Assembly: GCA_004791255.1 (NCBI GenBank)
Contig: SRUQ01000002.1
Location: 651,050 to 715,049 of the forward strand
DNA length: 64,000 bases
Reading direction: 5' to 3'
DNA from: a bacterium M00.F.Ca.ET.205.01.1.1
GTDB lineage: Bacteria > Pseudomonadota > Alphaproteobacteria > Rhizobiales > Rhizobiaceae
Below are positions 35,297 through 46,743 of the stretch, piece by piece. Numbering within the stretch: the stretch's first letter is position 1; each line of letters starts with the position of its first letter. The translations under genes and the position numbers were made by a program. The notes under the pieces are model-generated. The model searched no databases, was not told where the DNA came from, and saw only the letters and a program-made list of their open reading frames with translations.

Positions 35297-35890
35297 TCAC
35301 GGCGCGACGTCCTTGGTCGGGAAACCACATGATTGGCCGAGGTTGCGATAGGCCTTGGTGAAACCCTCCATCGGTATGCTGGCGACGGCCTGCTTGCCAA
35401 AGACAACATCGAGCGAAGTGACTTGGCGCATGGCGCGCAGCAGAGCGAGACTGGTCTTGAGCTGGTTGTCGACCATCCAGGTGGGACGGCCATTGACGGC
35501 GTCGTTGGAGTCGATGGTGGCGGAAACCTTGACGCCGGGATCGCCAAAGGTCGCGGCGATCTTCTTGCCGGTCGGCAGGTCCCGGTTATCGACACTGATC
35601 ATGATGGCGGGGTAGGCGTCCGGCGGCAAGGCGTCGCCATTCGAGATCGAAAGCGTCAGCGTTCCCGAATTGCCACTGGCATCGAAAAACGCGGTCGAAG
35701 CGGCGCAGGTCTTGCGCGCATCCTGGCCGGTATCGAGCGTATCGACGATGGTGGTCCACCTGCCGAAGGTGCTGGTGGCCGGCAGGTCAGCAGCCGGCTG
35801 CGTCTGCGCTACGCCGGCAGAGCCGAACGCAGCCCAAACAGCGAGCGAGCCGAGCCCGATCAAAACGGAAAAACGGAAAGGGCGCATCAT
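35297..35890 (-). CDS. Secreted protein, distantly like invasion-associated locus B (IalB)
   Basis: The 197-residue protein has a signal peptide ending in SAGVAQ. The mature chain has FGRWTTIVDTLDTGQDARKTC, a conserved cysteine pair (about positions 60 and 190), and near the end PMEGFTKAYRNLGQSCGFP, which recalls the IalB family C-terminus. Two ATG codons in tandem at 35890 and 35887 follow GGAG. The role is unknown. It lies in the glyA-nrdR interval together with the GlpM-like gene, probably within a longer transcript. Confidence 0.55.
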   Translation of the reverse strand: MMRPFRFSVLIGLGSLAVWAAFGSAGVAQTQPAADLPATSTFGRWTTIVDTLDTGQDARKTCAASTAFFDASGNSGTLTLSISNGDALPPDAYPAIMISVDNRDLPTGKKIAATFGDPGVKVSATIDSNDAVNGRPTWMVDNQLKTSLALLRAMRQVTSLDVVFGKQAVASIPMEGFTKAYRNLGQSCGFPTKDVAP

Positions 35891-35967
35891 CAGGTCTCCG
35901 GTTCGAAGCGCCGCCCGTTCAACGGGCGGCGCGCTGCCGGCGGATAAAGATGACGCGAGGCCCGCGG

Positions 35968-37281
<1,314 letters not shown>

Positions 37282-37326
37282 GGCCTGAAAATCCTCCGGT
37301 TTGGGATAACTATCCACACATATCGC

Positions 37327-37365
37327 GATCCCAAAAAGCGCTGCTCGCTTTTGGGCGACATGCAT
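37327..37365. repeat. Short palindromic intergenic repeat, family B
   Basis: GATCCCAAAAAGCG on one side and CGCTTTTGGGCGACATGCAT on the other form a stem-loop. It shares the CGCCCAAAA/TTTTGGG(A)CGA...ATGCAT plan with 23527-23573. It lies in the glyA leader region. Confidence 0.6.
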
Positions 37366-37456
37366 TGGCGCGCCATTAACACAGTTGTTTTGACCTCGCC
37401 ACGTTTGCGGCGCGAAATTTGCTGGCCGGATTGCGCCAACGGATCGTGGCGGACCG

Positions 37457-39100
37457 CTATTTCCTGTCGCGGCGCTGTTTCAGCAAGGCCTCGGTCAAGG
37501 TGATCTCGGAAAACAGCGCGCGCATCGTATGATCGTTGATCTTCTGGCTGCGGAACATGGCGCGTAGCGCGGCGCGCTCGGCCTCGATGCCGGCGGTCCT
37601 GAGTTCGAGCTCCAGCCGGCCGGCTTCGCGGGCCTCGGCGCGGGCCTCGTCGGCCTCGTCCGAAGCAGCGATGCGGCGCCGGTAGCCAGCTACGATGCTG
37701 TCGGCGATGGCCAGCCGGGCGTCGACCGCCTCGCCCTCGCCTGCCTCGTTGGCGATGCTTTCGATCCTGGCGATTGCCGCATTGGCCGCGCCGACACGCG
37801 CCCAGCGTTCCTCCGCCGCTGCCGGATCCTCACCCGGCTCGACCAGCCCGCGCGCGATCCTGTGCAAGGCAAAGCTGGCGATGATCAGCGAACAGATGAT
37901 CACGCCGGCGGCAAGGAAGATCACGACATCGCGGGCCGGAAACGGCGAGCCGTCCTGCAGCGCCAGCGGCAGCGACAGGATGCCGGCCAATGTGATGGCG
38001 CCGCGCACGCCAGCGACCGATCCGGCGAGGCGGACGCGAAATCCGAACCGTTCGGCCTCGCGCTTGCCGAGCCGGGCGGCGAGTGCGGCTGCGATGTCGC
38101 CGATCCAGATCCAGAGGAAGCGCAGGGCGATCAGGCAAAGCGTCAGCAAAAGCACGGTCAGCACCGGCTCCAGCAACCAGTGCCGACTGGACAGTTCCGG
38201 GGGCACCTTGCGGATGATGTCGGGCAGTTGCAGGCCGAGCAAGATGAAGAGAGCACCGTTGAAGACGAAGGTGAGCGTCGCCCACAGCGACAAGCTCTGC
38301 ATGCGCGCCGACACGCCGAGGTAGCGGTACATGCCGGAGACGCCGGTCAGAAGGCCGGCAGTGACCGCCGCCAGGATGCCCGAGGCGCCGATATGTTCGG
38401 CGCTCAGATAGGCGACGAAAGGCAGCAGGATCATGACCAGAACCTGCGCCTCGGCCGGCACACCGCCGATCCGGTTGAGTATCTGCAGCGCCTTGGCGGC
38501 GATGAACAAGGCCACCACGCCGGCGACGATGCCGGCGGCAACCGCGTAGAGGAAGCTGAGCGAGGCGGCGGCGAAAGAGAAGCTGCCGGTCAATGCCGCC
38601 GCCACCGCAAAGCGGAACATGACTAGGCCCGACGCGTCGTTGAGCAGCGACTCGCCCTCCAATATATGCATCAGTCGGGACGGAACCACATTCCTGTCGA
38701 CGATCGAGGACACCGCCACCGCGTCGGTCGGCGACAACACCGCGGCCAGCGCGAAAGCGACGACCAGCGGGATGCTCGGCACCAGCCAGTGCAAGGCATA
38801 GCCGAAGCCGACGATAGTGAAGAAGACGAGCCCTATGGCAAGGTCGAGGATGGGACCGCGCAAGGCGACGAGTTCGCGCTTCGGCGCCGCGAAGGCATCG
38901 CCGAACAGAAGCGGTGGGATAAACACCAGCAGGAACAGTTCCGGATCGATCTCGACATGCAGGCCCCGCGCCGGCCAGGCAAGAGCCGCGCCGATGGCGA
39001 TCTGCAGCACTGGCAGCGGCACCACCCGCACCAGCCGCACCAACGCGCCGGACAGTGCTACGAAGACGAGCACGACGAGGATGAAGACGGCGACTTCCAT
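37457..39100 (-). CDS. CPA1-family Na+/H+ antiporter (NhaP type)
   Basis: The 547-residue protein has 12-13 helices in its first ~420 residues, including [25 protein letters not shown] (the ion-binding P-T-D), [15 protein letters not shown] (with the N-D pair) and [15 protein letters not shown]. The remaining ~120 residues form a cytoplasmic helical tail rich in Ala, Glu and Arg. It exchanges cytoplasmic Na+ or K+ for protons. ATG 39100 begins the first helix; the upstream frame extension is not membrane-like. Confidence 0.9.
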   Translation of the reverse strand: MEVAVFILVVLVFVALSGALVRLVRVVPLPVLQIAIGAALAWPARGLHVEIDPELFLLVFIPPLLFGDAFAAPKRELVALRGPILDLAIGLVFFTIVGFGYALHWLVPSIPLVVAFALAAVLSPTDAVAVSSIVDRNVVPSRLMHILEGESLLNDASGLVMFRFAVAAALTGSFSFAAASLSFLYAVAAGIVAGVVALFIAAKALQILNRIGGVPAEAQVLVMILLPFVAYLSAEHIGASGILAAVTAGLLTGVSGMYRYLGVSARMQSLSLWATLTFVFNGALFILLGLQLPDIIRKVPPELSSRHWLLEPVLTVLLLTLCLIALRFLWIWIGDIAAALAARLGKREAERFGFRVRLAGSVAGVRGAITLAGILSLPLALQDGSPFPARDVVIFLAAGVIICSLIIASFALHRIARGLVEPGEDPAAAEERWARVGAANAAIARIESIANEAGEGEAVDARLAIADSIVAGYRRRIAASDEADEARAEAREAGRLELELRTAGIEAERAALRAMFRSQKINDHTMRALFSEITLTEALLKQRRDRK

Positions 39101-39389
39101 GCTGCGATTCCGCTGTTTGGCGGACCATGCGCAATCGCCGGCCCCACGTCCAGCCAAGCCTCGTGACGGCGTGGCAACGACCATTCGCCGGCGGCGTGTC
39201 ATGCGGAGCGGGCTGGTTCGGGACAAGCGAGGACACGACAGCATCAACCTTCCGATAGCACGAGGTTGACAGTGGTTTTTGCCGGCCGACAGCCTTGCAG
39301 CGCCCGGCGCAAGCTCGGTGCCGTCAACCGCGCGCAGGCAGTGGCCAGACTGGTGAACCAGCGGCTGATTTGACGCGTACCCCACGCAA

Positions 39390-39422
39390 TAAAAAAGCCG
39401 CCTCAAGGGCGGCCTTTTTATT
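39390..39422. terminator. Terminator downstream of the L,D-transpeptidase gene
   Basis: AAAAAAGCCGCC and GGGCGGCCTTTTT pair over a short loop. A- and T-runs on both sides make it bidirectional. It lies 16 bp past the stop of the leftward transpeptidase gene. Confidence 0.85.
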
Positions 39423-39437
39423 CTGAATATCAATTAC

Positions 39438-40691
39438 TTACAGCGACGACGTAATCTGCAACTCGCTGGCGCCGTCGAGCGCGTAGACGTCGTCGCGGAA
39501 CTGGACGACGCCAGGTCCGGTCGACCAGGCCGAGAGATAGAGGAAATGGACCGGGACCGGATTGGTGACCGGCACCGGCGTATTCTCGCCAGTCTTGATG
39601 GTCGCCTCGAAATGCTGGCGGTCCCAGCCGGGCGTATCGCGCAGGATCCAGGTGACGAGGTCGCGCACATTCTGCACGCGCACGCAGCCCGAGGAATCGA
39701 AGCGCATCATCTTGCCGAACAGGCTCTGCTGCGGCGTGTCGTGCATGTAGACGCCGTCGGGGCTCGGGAAGTTGATCTTGACCGAGGCCATGGCGTTGCC
39801 GGAGCCCGGGTCCTGGCGGAAGCGGTACTTCGCGGCATCGTCCGTCGACCAGTCGACGTTCATCGGATCGACTTCGCTGCCATCCGGCGCGAACAGGCGG
39901 ATATGGCTGTTCTTCAGATAGTCGGGATCCTTGCGCATCAGCGGAATGATGTCCTTGCGCACGATCGAGACCGGAGCGTTCCAGTAGGGATTGACGATGA
40001 TCTCGTTGATCTTGGAATTGACGATCGGCGTCTGGCGGTCGATCTTGCCGACGATCGCGGTGTGGCGAAGCACGACGCGGTCGTTCTCGACTGCTTCGAT
40101 CTGCGCCGCCGGAATGTCGACCAGCACGTAACGGCTGCCGAGCGTGCCCGCCTTCTCCTTCAGCCGCTGCAGATTGGTCTGCAACTGGCCGAGCCGGACC
40201 TGCGCCGAAACGTTCATCGCGGCATAGGTGTACTTGCCCATCGCGCCGTCAGCGGGCAGGCCGTGGCGCAGCTGGAAGCGCTTGACCGCCGAGTCGACAT
40301 AGGAATCGAAGGCTGTCGAAATGCCGGCGCTCTGCGACAGGTCGCCGGAGACCATCAGGCGCTTGCGCAACGGCACCACATCGGGATCGTCGACGCCGAG
40401 CTGCAGCTTCTTGCTGTCCGGCACTTGCTGCCAGCCGCCCTGCCCGGCGATGTTCTGGTACTGCGCCACCGCCTGTTCGGTAAAGGCGACGGTCTGAAGG
40501 CTGAAGATCGGCAGCGTCGAGGCCACCTTGCCGCCCTCGCTGGCGCGGGCGTCGAACTGGTCGTCCCAATTGCCGCGGGCCGAGGATTTCAGGATGTCAC
40601 CGATCACGTCCTGCGCATTGGCGCCGCCCGCGACCATGGCGGCTGCGAGCGCGGAGGCTCCGGAAAGGAAAAAACGGCGGCTGGTTCTCAT
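39438..40691 (-). CDS. L,D-transpeptidase (YkuD domain, TAT-type signal), LdtP-like
   Basis: The protein of 417 residues has a twin-arginine-like signal (MRTSRRFFLSGASALAAAMV), a peptidoglycan-binding domain (~101-160, VDSAVKRFQLRHGLPADG) and a YcbB-like YkuD catalytic domain (~185-370) with His317 in YMHDTP and Cys336 in SSGCVRV. It forms 3-3 cross-links or attaches proteins in the peptidoglycan. ATG 40691 has GGAACG nearby; 40706 is the in-frame alternative. A MarR gene of the LdtR type, known from Liberibacter and Sinorhizobium to control such a gene, lies 0.9 kb upstream. Confidence 0.92.
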   Translation of the reverse strand: MRTSRRFFLSGASALAAAMVAGGANAQDVIGDILKSSARGNWDDQFDARASEGGKVASTLPIFSLQTVAFTEQAVAQYQNIAGQGGWQQVPDSKKLQLGVDDPDVVPLRKRLMVSGDLSQSAGISTAFDSYVDSAVKRFQLRHGLPADGAMGKYTYAAMNVSAQVRLGQLQTNLQRLKEKAGTLGSRYVLVDIPAAQIEAVENDRVVLRHTAIVGKIDRQTPIVNSKINEIIVNPYWNAPVSIVRKDIIPLMRKDPDYLKNSHIRLFAPDGSEVDPMNVDWSTDDAAKYRFRQDPGSGNAMASVKINFPSPDGVYMHDTPQQSLFGKMMRFDSSGCVRVQNVRDLVTWILRDTPGWDRQHFEATIKTGENTPVPVTNPVPVHFLYLSAWSTGPGVVQFRDDVYALDGASELQITSSL

Positions 40692-40985
40692 GGACGTTCC
40701 AGACATTCTTGTAGCATTCGATCAAGGGGCGATCTGCCCGCACTCTAGAGTTGGCAATCTTAACAATTAGCCAACCATGTCCGCATCAGGCCGGCCACAA
40801 ACGCGTGAGGCACGGTACGGTTCCGGGTGAACGCGTGGCCTGGACCACAGCATCACCGGCATTCTCGGTTTCATTGGAATATGGCGGCAACGTGGCCTTG
40901 GCCCGCGATTTGGCTCGGGCGACGCAGCGAAATGAAAGTCCCGTGCTTTTTCGGTATCGCCTGCCGGTATGGAGACGGCCACCCC

Positions 40986-41366
40986 TCAGGGGTTTGGCTT
41001 TTTGGCCTCCAGTTCCGAACAGCGCTGCAAGACCTGGTACTCCGGATAGCGCAGTATCTTGTTGTCCTCGAGTTTGAGCAGCAGGGCTCGTCTCTTCTCG
41101 ACACTGTTCTCATCGTCGGAGCAGGTCATGTCCAGGACGACGGCATCCAGGCCCTTGAGCTTCTGAACCTTGTCGAGCGTGCATCCGACTTCCCACATTT
41201 CCACGGACTTGTCGGTAAACGTCACCCTGGAATCGTTATTGTCGCACGGGCTGCTGCCTTCCGTGGCGAAGGAATCCTTCCACCACTCTTCGGCGAAGGC
41301 CGTTTGCGGCGCCAGCAAAAGCAGCACCGCCACAGAACAGATTTTGATGCGGCTGCCTCGGCCCAT
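40986..41366 (-). CDS. Small secreted protein of unknown family (126 aa)
   Basis: ATG 41366 has AAGGGGGG in front. The N-terminus is a signal peptide (IKICSVAVLLLLAPQTAFA). The mature ~100 residues are acidic, with four cysteines (SSPCDN, VGCTL, MTCSD, QRCSE) and no recognised motif. It stands alone between the L,D-transpeptidase gene and ldtR on the same strand. Location suggests a possible cell-envelope link, but nothing in the sequence shows it. The 294 bp between it and the transpeptidase gene hold small palindromes (ACTCTAGAGT at 40742; GTTGGC/GCCAAC at 40750-40775) and no gene. Confidence 0.6.
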   Translation of the reverse strand: MGRGSRIKICSVAVLLLLAPQTAFAEEWWKDSFATEGSSPCDNNDSRVTFTDKSVEMWEVGCTLDKVQKLKGLDAVVLDMTCSDDENSVEKRRALLLKLEDNKILRYPEYQVLQRCSELEAKKPNP

Positions 41367-41502
41367 GATACCCCCCTTGGTGCTGTGAACACTAAGCATT
41401 GTCGGGGCAAAAGCATAGCGGGCCGGAAGGCATGGCCTCTTCAAGGCGGCGCGCCAGCACTCTGCCGACCGTCCTCTGAGCTGCCGGGGCAGTCCGCGAT
41501 CA

Positions 41503-41533
41503 GAAAAAAGGCCGGTGCTTTCGGCACCGGCCC
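41503..41533 (-). terminator. Terminator downstream of ldtR
   Basis: GCCGGTGC and GCACCGGC pair around TTTCG; on the minus strand a CTTTTTTC run follows. It lies 62 bp after the ldtR stop. Confidence 0.85.
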
Positions 41534-41594
41534 TGACTGGAGGTCGCTGTCCTTGCCGCGCTTCTGTGGCGCGGCTTCTGATTTTGGCCGTGGC

Positions 41595-42110
41595 TTACAT
41601 GCGGTAGGCGATGGTGTCGTTCCAGAAGCGGTCGAGGCGCTGCAGGGCGCGGTTCATCTGCGTGAACTCGTCGGTGTTGATTCCGCCGACCTGTTCGATC
41701 GAGCCGACATGACGCTCGTAGAGACCGGCGACCACTTCGGCCACGTCGTTGCCCTTCGGCGTGAGCGAAACGCGAACCGAACGGCGGTCGATGCGCGAGC
41801 GCTGGTGGTTGATGAAGCCGAGGTCGACCAGCTTCTTCAGATTGTAGGAGACGTTCGAGCCGAGATAGTAGCCGCGCGAGCGCAACTCGCCGGCGGTCAG
41901 CTCCGAATTGCCGATGTTGAAGAGCAGCAGCGCCTGGATGGCATTGATGTCGGAACGGCCGTTGCGGTCGAATTCGTCCTTGATCACGTCAAGCAGGCGG
42001 CGGTGCAGGCGCTCGACCAGCTGCAGCGATTCCATGTACAGGGAACGGATTGCCTCGCGGCGATCGTCGGAAACGTTGGCGGTCTTCGCCGCCGGACGCG
42101 AATTGATCAT
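41595..42110 (-). CDS. ldtR: MarR-family regulator, LdtR-like
   Basis: The 171-residue winged-helix protein has a helical N-terminus for dimerisation, a recognition helix near SRGYYLGSNVSYNLKKLVD and a wing SRIDRRSVRVSLTPKG. This wording closely resembles LdtR, which controls the L,D-transpeptidase gene ldtP and osmotic tolerance in 'Ca. Liberibacter asiaticus' and Sinorhizobium. Its proximity to the transpeptidase gene supports the match. The upstream gap holds two palindromes that could be its operators. Confidence 0.85.
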   Translation of the reverse strand: MINSRPAAKTANVSDDRREAIRSLYMESLQLVERLHRRLLDVIKDEFDRNGRSDINAIQALLLFNIGNSELTAGELRSRGYYLGSNVSYNLKKLVDLGFINHQRSRIDRRSVRVSLTPKGNDVAEVVAGLYERHVGSIEQVGGINTDEFTQMNRALQRLDRFWNDTIAYRM

Positions 42111-42172
42111 TGTCTTTGCCTCTCGTTTGTCGCCCTGGTGATTTTTTGTTTTTCACCTTGATCGCGACACTA

Positions 42173-42229
42173 TCGAATACTCATAAAATTCGACTTAAAC
42201 GCTAGGGCTAACAAGAGCTTACCGGTAAG
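42173..42229. promoter_or_regulatory. Candidate operator palindromes upstream of ldtR
   Basis: TCGAAT (42173-42178) and ATTCGA (42188-42193) form a perfect inverted repeat with a 9-bp AT-rich spacer. A second, perfect 12-bp palindrome, CTTACCGGTAAG, lies at 42218-42229. Both fall in the AT-rich 227-bp gap upstream of the ldtR start, which has no gene, and could serve autoregulation. Confidence 0.4.
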
Positions 42230-42337
42230 AGGTTTCGAAAGAGGCTTAACGAACGGTCTCCCGCGTAAGGATAATTAACCTAAAGATTTAGCCAACGCAT
42301 TCCGGGGCAAATCAGGGAGCTTTGCGCCACTGCCAAC

Positions 42338-42760
42338 CTATGGCCGCGCCGAGCGCTTCTGCAGATAGATGACGACGCGGAAGACGATGTAGAGCAGCGC
42401 CACCGCCGTATGCGAGACGATGATCAGCGGGCGGTGACCGAAAAGCTCGGGAAAACCGGCATACATCACAATCTCGGTCACGGCGCATATGAACCAGATC
42501 ACCGGGCCCCAGGAGGCCAGCATCCACAGGCCGGCGGCGGCGAACGGGAAGAACACGGCGAGCATCACCGCCGCCACCTGCCAATGCACGGGCATCAGGT
42601 CGAAGCGCCACAAGGAGCCGGGATAAAAGCCGATCAGCCTGATCCAGTACAGGATGCCGAACAGCAGGCAATAGCCCGATATGACCCGCTGGAACCAGGC
42701 AAAGATCACCTCGACCGTCGAGGGTTGAAGCACGACGCGCCTCGATGTCACCTCGCCCAT
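42338..42760 (-). CDS. DUF6163-like membrane protein (140 aa)
   Basis: The protein has four helices (about 18-45, 60-80, 85-105, 112-133) with conserved-looking FYPGSLWRFDLMPVHWQVAAV and FGHRPLIIVSHT. It resembles a rhizobial family of unknown function often found next to ldtR. It overlaps the end of the enoyl-CoA-hydratase-like gene upstream by 13 bases and is probably co-transcribed with it. No catalytic motif is visible. Confidence 0.6.
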   Translation of the reverse strand: MGEVTSRRVVLQPSTVEVIFAWFQRVISGYCLLFGILYWIRLIGFYPGSLWRFDLMPVHWQVAAVMLAVFFPFAAAGLWMLASWGPVIWFICAVTEIVMYAGFPELFGHRPLIIVSHTAVALLYIVFRVVIYLQKRSARP

Positions 42761-43800
42761 AGCTGGAGCTCCCGTTCATCGAGCGAGGCAAAATAGGCGT
42801 CGACATCGGCATTGCTGACCGCGTCCAGCGTCGCCGGCCGCCATTGCGGCCTGGACCCCTTGTCGATGATGGCGGCGCGGATGCCTTCATAGAAATCGTG
42901 GCCGGCAAGCATCCGGTTGAGGATGCGGAATTCCATCTTCATGCAGGCATCCATCGGCAAGGTCAGGCCGGCGCTGATCTGGCGCCAAGCGACGCGCAGG
43001 CTGGTCGGCGAGCGCGTCAGGATCGTGGCCAGCGTCTTTTCCGCGAAAGCATCGGAACCTGCCGCCCGGTCCAGACTGTGGATGACGTCGGCCAGCGAGG
43101 GCTGCGCGAAATGGCGAGCGATCGCCTCCAGCACCGGCCTGTCGGTCTCGCGCCTGGCCTGAACGAAGAAGCCACGCAACACCGATTCCGGATCGCCGGT
43201 CAGCACCAGCCGATCCAGGAAACCGGCCTGGTCTTCTGCTTTTATGGTGTGGGTGGCCAGCCCCGACCACAGCGCGTCACCATAGCGAATGCGGTTGCCG
43301 GTCAGCGCCAGATACATACCGAACGAGCCGCCAAGGTCGGGCAGCAGATGGCTGGCGCCGACATCCGGGAAAAAGCCGATGCCGACCTCCGGCATGGCAA
43401 ACTGGGCATTCTCGGTCATCACCCGGTGCGATCCATGAAAGGAAATGCCGACGCCGCCGCCCATGACAATGCCGTCGATCAGCGCCAGATAGGGTTTTTT
43501 GTAGCCATTGATGCGGGCGTTGAGCCGATATTCATCGGCGAAGAACTCGACCGGCGGCTTGCCGGCCCGGCCAGTCTCGTAAACGTGCAATATGTCGCCA
43601 CCGGCCGAAAACGCCCTGCCCTCGGCCTTGATGACCACGACATCGACACCGGGTTCCTGCTCCCAAGCGGTCAGCGCCTTGTCCAGCGCCTTGATCATGC
43701 GGTGCGTCAAGGCGTTCAGCGCCTGTGGCCGCGTCAGTGTGACGACACCTGCCCGGCCCAGTCGTTCGAAGCGGATCTCGTCGTCGCCGCCAAAATCCAT
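42748..43800 (-). CDS. Enoyl-CoA hydratase/isomerase family, 3-hydroxyisobutyryl-CoA hydrolase-like
   Basis: The 350-residue protein belongs to the crotonase superfamily: oxyanion-hole sequence KAEGRAFSAGGDI, GIVMGGGVGISFHGSHRV and MPEVGIGFFPDVGASHLL. The long C-terminal part (ECH_2, with RPQWRPATLDAV near the end) is characteristic of 3-hydroxyisobutyryl-CoA hydrolases in valine breakdown rather than short enoyl-CoA hydratases. ATG 43800 starts the domain; upstream codons of the frame are not conserved. Confidence 0.87.
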   Translation of the reverse strand: MDFGGDDEIRFERLGRAGVVTLTRPQALNALTHRMIKALDKALTAWEQEPGVDVVVIKAEGRAFSAGGDILHVYETGRAGKPPVEFFADEYRLNARINGYKKPYLALIDGIVMGGGVGISFHGSHRVMTENAQFAMPEVGIGFFPDVGASHLLPDLGGSFGMYLALTGNRIRYGDALWSGLATHTIKAEDQAGFLDRLVLTGDPESVLRGFFVQARRETDRPVLEAIARHFAQPSLADVIHSLDRAAGSDAFAEKTLATILTRSPTSLRVAWRQISAGLTLPMDACMKMEFRILNRMLAGHDFYEGIRAAIIDKGSRPQWRPATLDAVSNADVDAYFASLDERELQLWAR

Positions 43801-44007
43801 CGCCAGAGAATCCCTCCCCCGCGCCTGCGGGACTGAAGTGCTAAAGGCGGCGCATGAGTGCGTCAATGCCAAGGGCGCCCGCGCGGCCTGTGGTTCGAAA
43901 CGGCCACCGGTGTTAGAACTTGTTCCGCAAGGCCAGAAAACAGCCGGAAAGCGGATCGAGGTCGTGCCACGACATTACGCACGCAAGACCTCGAAGGAAC
44001 GTTGTTC

Positions 44008-44838
44008 ATGGCTCGATTTTTGCTCCTTGCGTTGATGGCAATCGATCTGATCGGCATTTGCCTGGCCGCCCATCCCGCCTTGGCGGCTGACGTCACCAAG
44101 CTCTACCAGTCGCAGACCATTGTCAGCGGCAAGGGAGAAGAACGCCGCGAGGCCGGCTTCAAGGCCTGTCTCGACGCGGTTCTGGTCCGGGTGTCCGGCG
44201 ACCAGCGCCTGCCGGCGAAACCGGAGATGGCGGCGCTGCGCGACAAGGCGGGCGGTTTCGTCGCCAGCTTCAGCTATCGCGATCGTCTGCAAGGCGTTCC
44301 CAACCATGACGAACAAGGCACCTATGACAGGCCGCATAATCTCTATTGCCACTACGCGCCTGCGATGATCGACCAGGTTCTGGCTTCGCTGGGCAGCAAG
44401 CCATGGCTGGCCGAGCGGCCACGGTTGGCGGTGTTTCTGGCAAACGAACGCGCCGCCAGGCATTTCGTGCTCGACGCCGATGGCGACAGCGGCGCGGCGA
44501 TGCGCGAATCCTTCGGCAATGCCGCGACCCCGCTCGCCATGCAGGTGGCGTTTCCCACCGCGGCGCAGCTGTCGCAATCCGGGCTGGACGACCGGACGCT
44601 GCGCGATGCCGAGATGGCGGCATTGGACGCCGCCGCGAAGAAAGCCGGCGCCGATCAGGCACTGGCCGGCAGCCTGGTCTGGAGCGAAAAGGAACTCGGC
44701 TGGATCGCCGACTGGCGGCTGGCGACCGGCGGCAAAACCTATCGCTGGCAGGTACGCGGCGTCGGTTTCGACGAAGCGTTCCGTGTCGCTATGCGCGGCG
44801 CGGCACAGATCCTGTCGGGCAACGGGCAGCCGCAATAG
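44008..44838 (+). CDS. DUF2066 domain secreted protein
   Basis: The 276-residue protein has a signal peptide (LLLALMAIDLIGICLAAHPALA). The mature part includes YQSQTIVSGKGEERREAGFK, VLVRVSGDQRLP and PHNLYCHYAP, matching the DUF2066 family, whose role is unknown. A C-terminal half has ADQALAGSLVWSEKELGWI. AAGGAAC lies ahead of ATG 44008. It precedes hemB in the same direction with an 86-bp gap. It is probably exported to the periplasm. Confidence 0.75.
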   Translation: MARFLLLALMAIDLIGICLAAHPALAADVTKLYQSQTIVSGKGEERREAGFKACLDAVLVRVSGDQRLPAKPEMAALRDKAGGFVASFSYRDRLQGVPNHDEQGTYDRPHNLYCHYAPAMIDQVLASLGSKPWLAERPRLAVFLANERAARHFVLDADGDSGAAMRESFGNAATPLAMQVAFPTAAQLSQSGLDDRTLRDAEMAALDAAAKKAGADQALAGSLVWSEKELGWIADWRLATGGKTYRWQVRGVGFDEAFRVAMRGAAQILSGNGQPQ

Positions 44839-44924
44839 AGTTCGGTTGAACGTTGGCACAATCGTGTCGCATTGGTCTGCGGCAAGGGCTCGTGGTAAAA
44901 GCCGGCCAAACGAGAGTTTTGGCG

Positions 44925-45956
<1,032 letters not shown>

Positions 45957-46032
45957 ACGCCTCACCGATAATCTCGGGCCTGTTTCAGCACCCGCGCGGC
46001 GCGTCGATATTGTTCGTCCTCATAAATACCGC

Positions 46033-46073
46033 TTGCAATTCGCAATCAGTTTGACTACCCCATAGTCGATTGC
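46033..46073. promoter_or_regulatory. Nested inverted repeats upstream of the DHFR-like gene
   Basis: GACTA (46053-46057) and TAGTC (46063-46067) flank CCCCA, and GCAATC (46042-46047) and GATTGC (46068-46073) flank those. TTGCAATTCGCAA at 46033-46045 is a separate imperfect palindrome. They end 25 bp before the ATG at 46099, where a repressor could block transcription. No regulator gene is adjacent. Confidence 0.4.
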
Positions 46074-46098
46074 AAATACAACCGGTCTGGAGGCACTT

Positions 46099-46743
46099 AT
46101 GTCAAAGCTGCGTGTCAACGCTTTCACCTTGTCGCTCGACGGTTACGGCGCTGGTCCCGATCAGAGCCTGGACAACCCGCTCGGCGTGGGTGGCGAAGAT
46201 CTCCACAAATGGATGACCAAGACCCGCTCGTTCTACCGGATGATCGGTAAGGAAGGCGGGACAACGGATACGGATGACGATTTTGCCGTGCGCAGCTTCG
46301 ACAATCTCGGCGCATGGATCCTCGGCCGCAACATGTTCGCGCCGAGTCGCGGCGACTGGCCGGACGACAGCTGGAAAGGCTGGTGGGGCCCTAACCCGCC
46401 CTATCATGTGCCGACTTTCATCCTGACGCATCACAAGCGCGCGCCGATCGAGATGGAAGGCGGCACGACCTTTTTCTTCGTTACCGATGGCATCCATTCC
46501 GCGCTCGAACAAGCCAAAGAGGCGGCCGGCGGCAAGGACGTGCGCGTCGGCGGCGGCGTCTCGACTCTGCGGCAGTATCTGCAGGAGAAGCTCATCGACG
46601 AGATGCATCTGGCGGTCTCGCCACTCCTGCTCGGCTCGGGCGAGCACCTCTTCGCTGGCCTCGACATGCTGAAGCTGGGCTATCGCTGTACCGGGCAAGT
46701 AGCGACCGCTGATGCAACGCATGTGATGATCGGGCGGGCGTAA
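46099..46743 (+). CDS. Dihydrofolate reductase-fold protein (RibD C-terminal-like)
   Basis: The 214-residue protein has the RibD_C/YyaP pattern: a start with FTLSLDGYGAGPDQ, GAWILGRNMFAP, PTFILTHHKRAPI, DVRVGGGVSTLRQYL and EMHLAVSPLLLGSGEHLF. It is not the folA enzyme. Members are NADPH-dependent reductases or of unknown substrate. A ribosome-binding site GGAGGCA precedes ATG 46099. It is a single gene with inverted repeats upstream and a repeat element downstream. Confidence 0.82.
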   Translation: MSKLRVNAFTLSLDGYGAGPDQSLDNPLGVGGEDLHKWMTKTRSFYRMIGKEGGTTDTDDDFAVRSFDNLGAWILGRNMFAPSRGDWPDDSWKGWWGPNPPYHVPTFILTHHKRAPIEMEGGTTFFFVTDGIHSALEQAKEAAGGKDVRVGGGVSTLRQYLQEKLIDEMHLAVSPLLLGSGEHLFAGLDMLKLGYRCTGQVATADATHVMIGRA

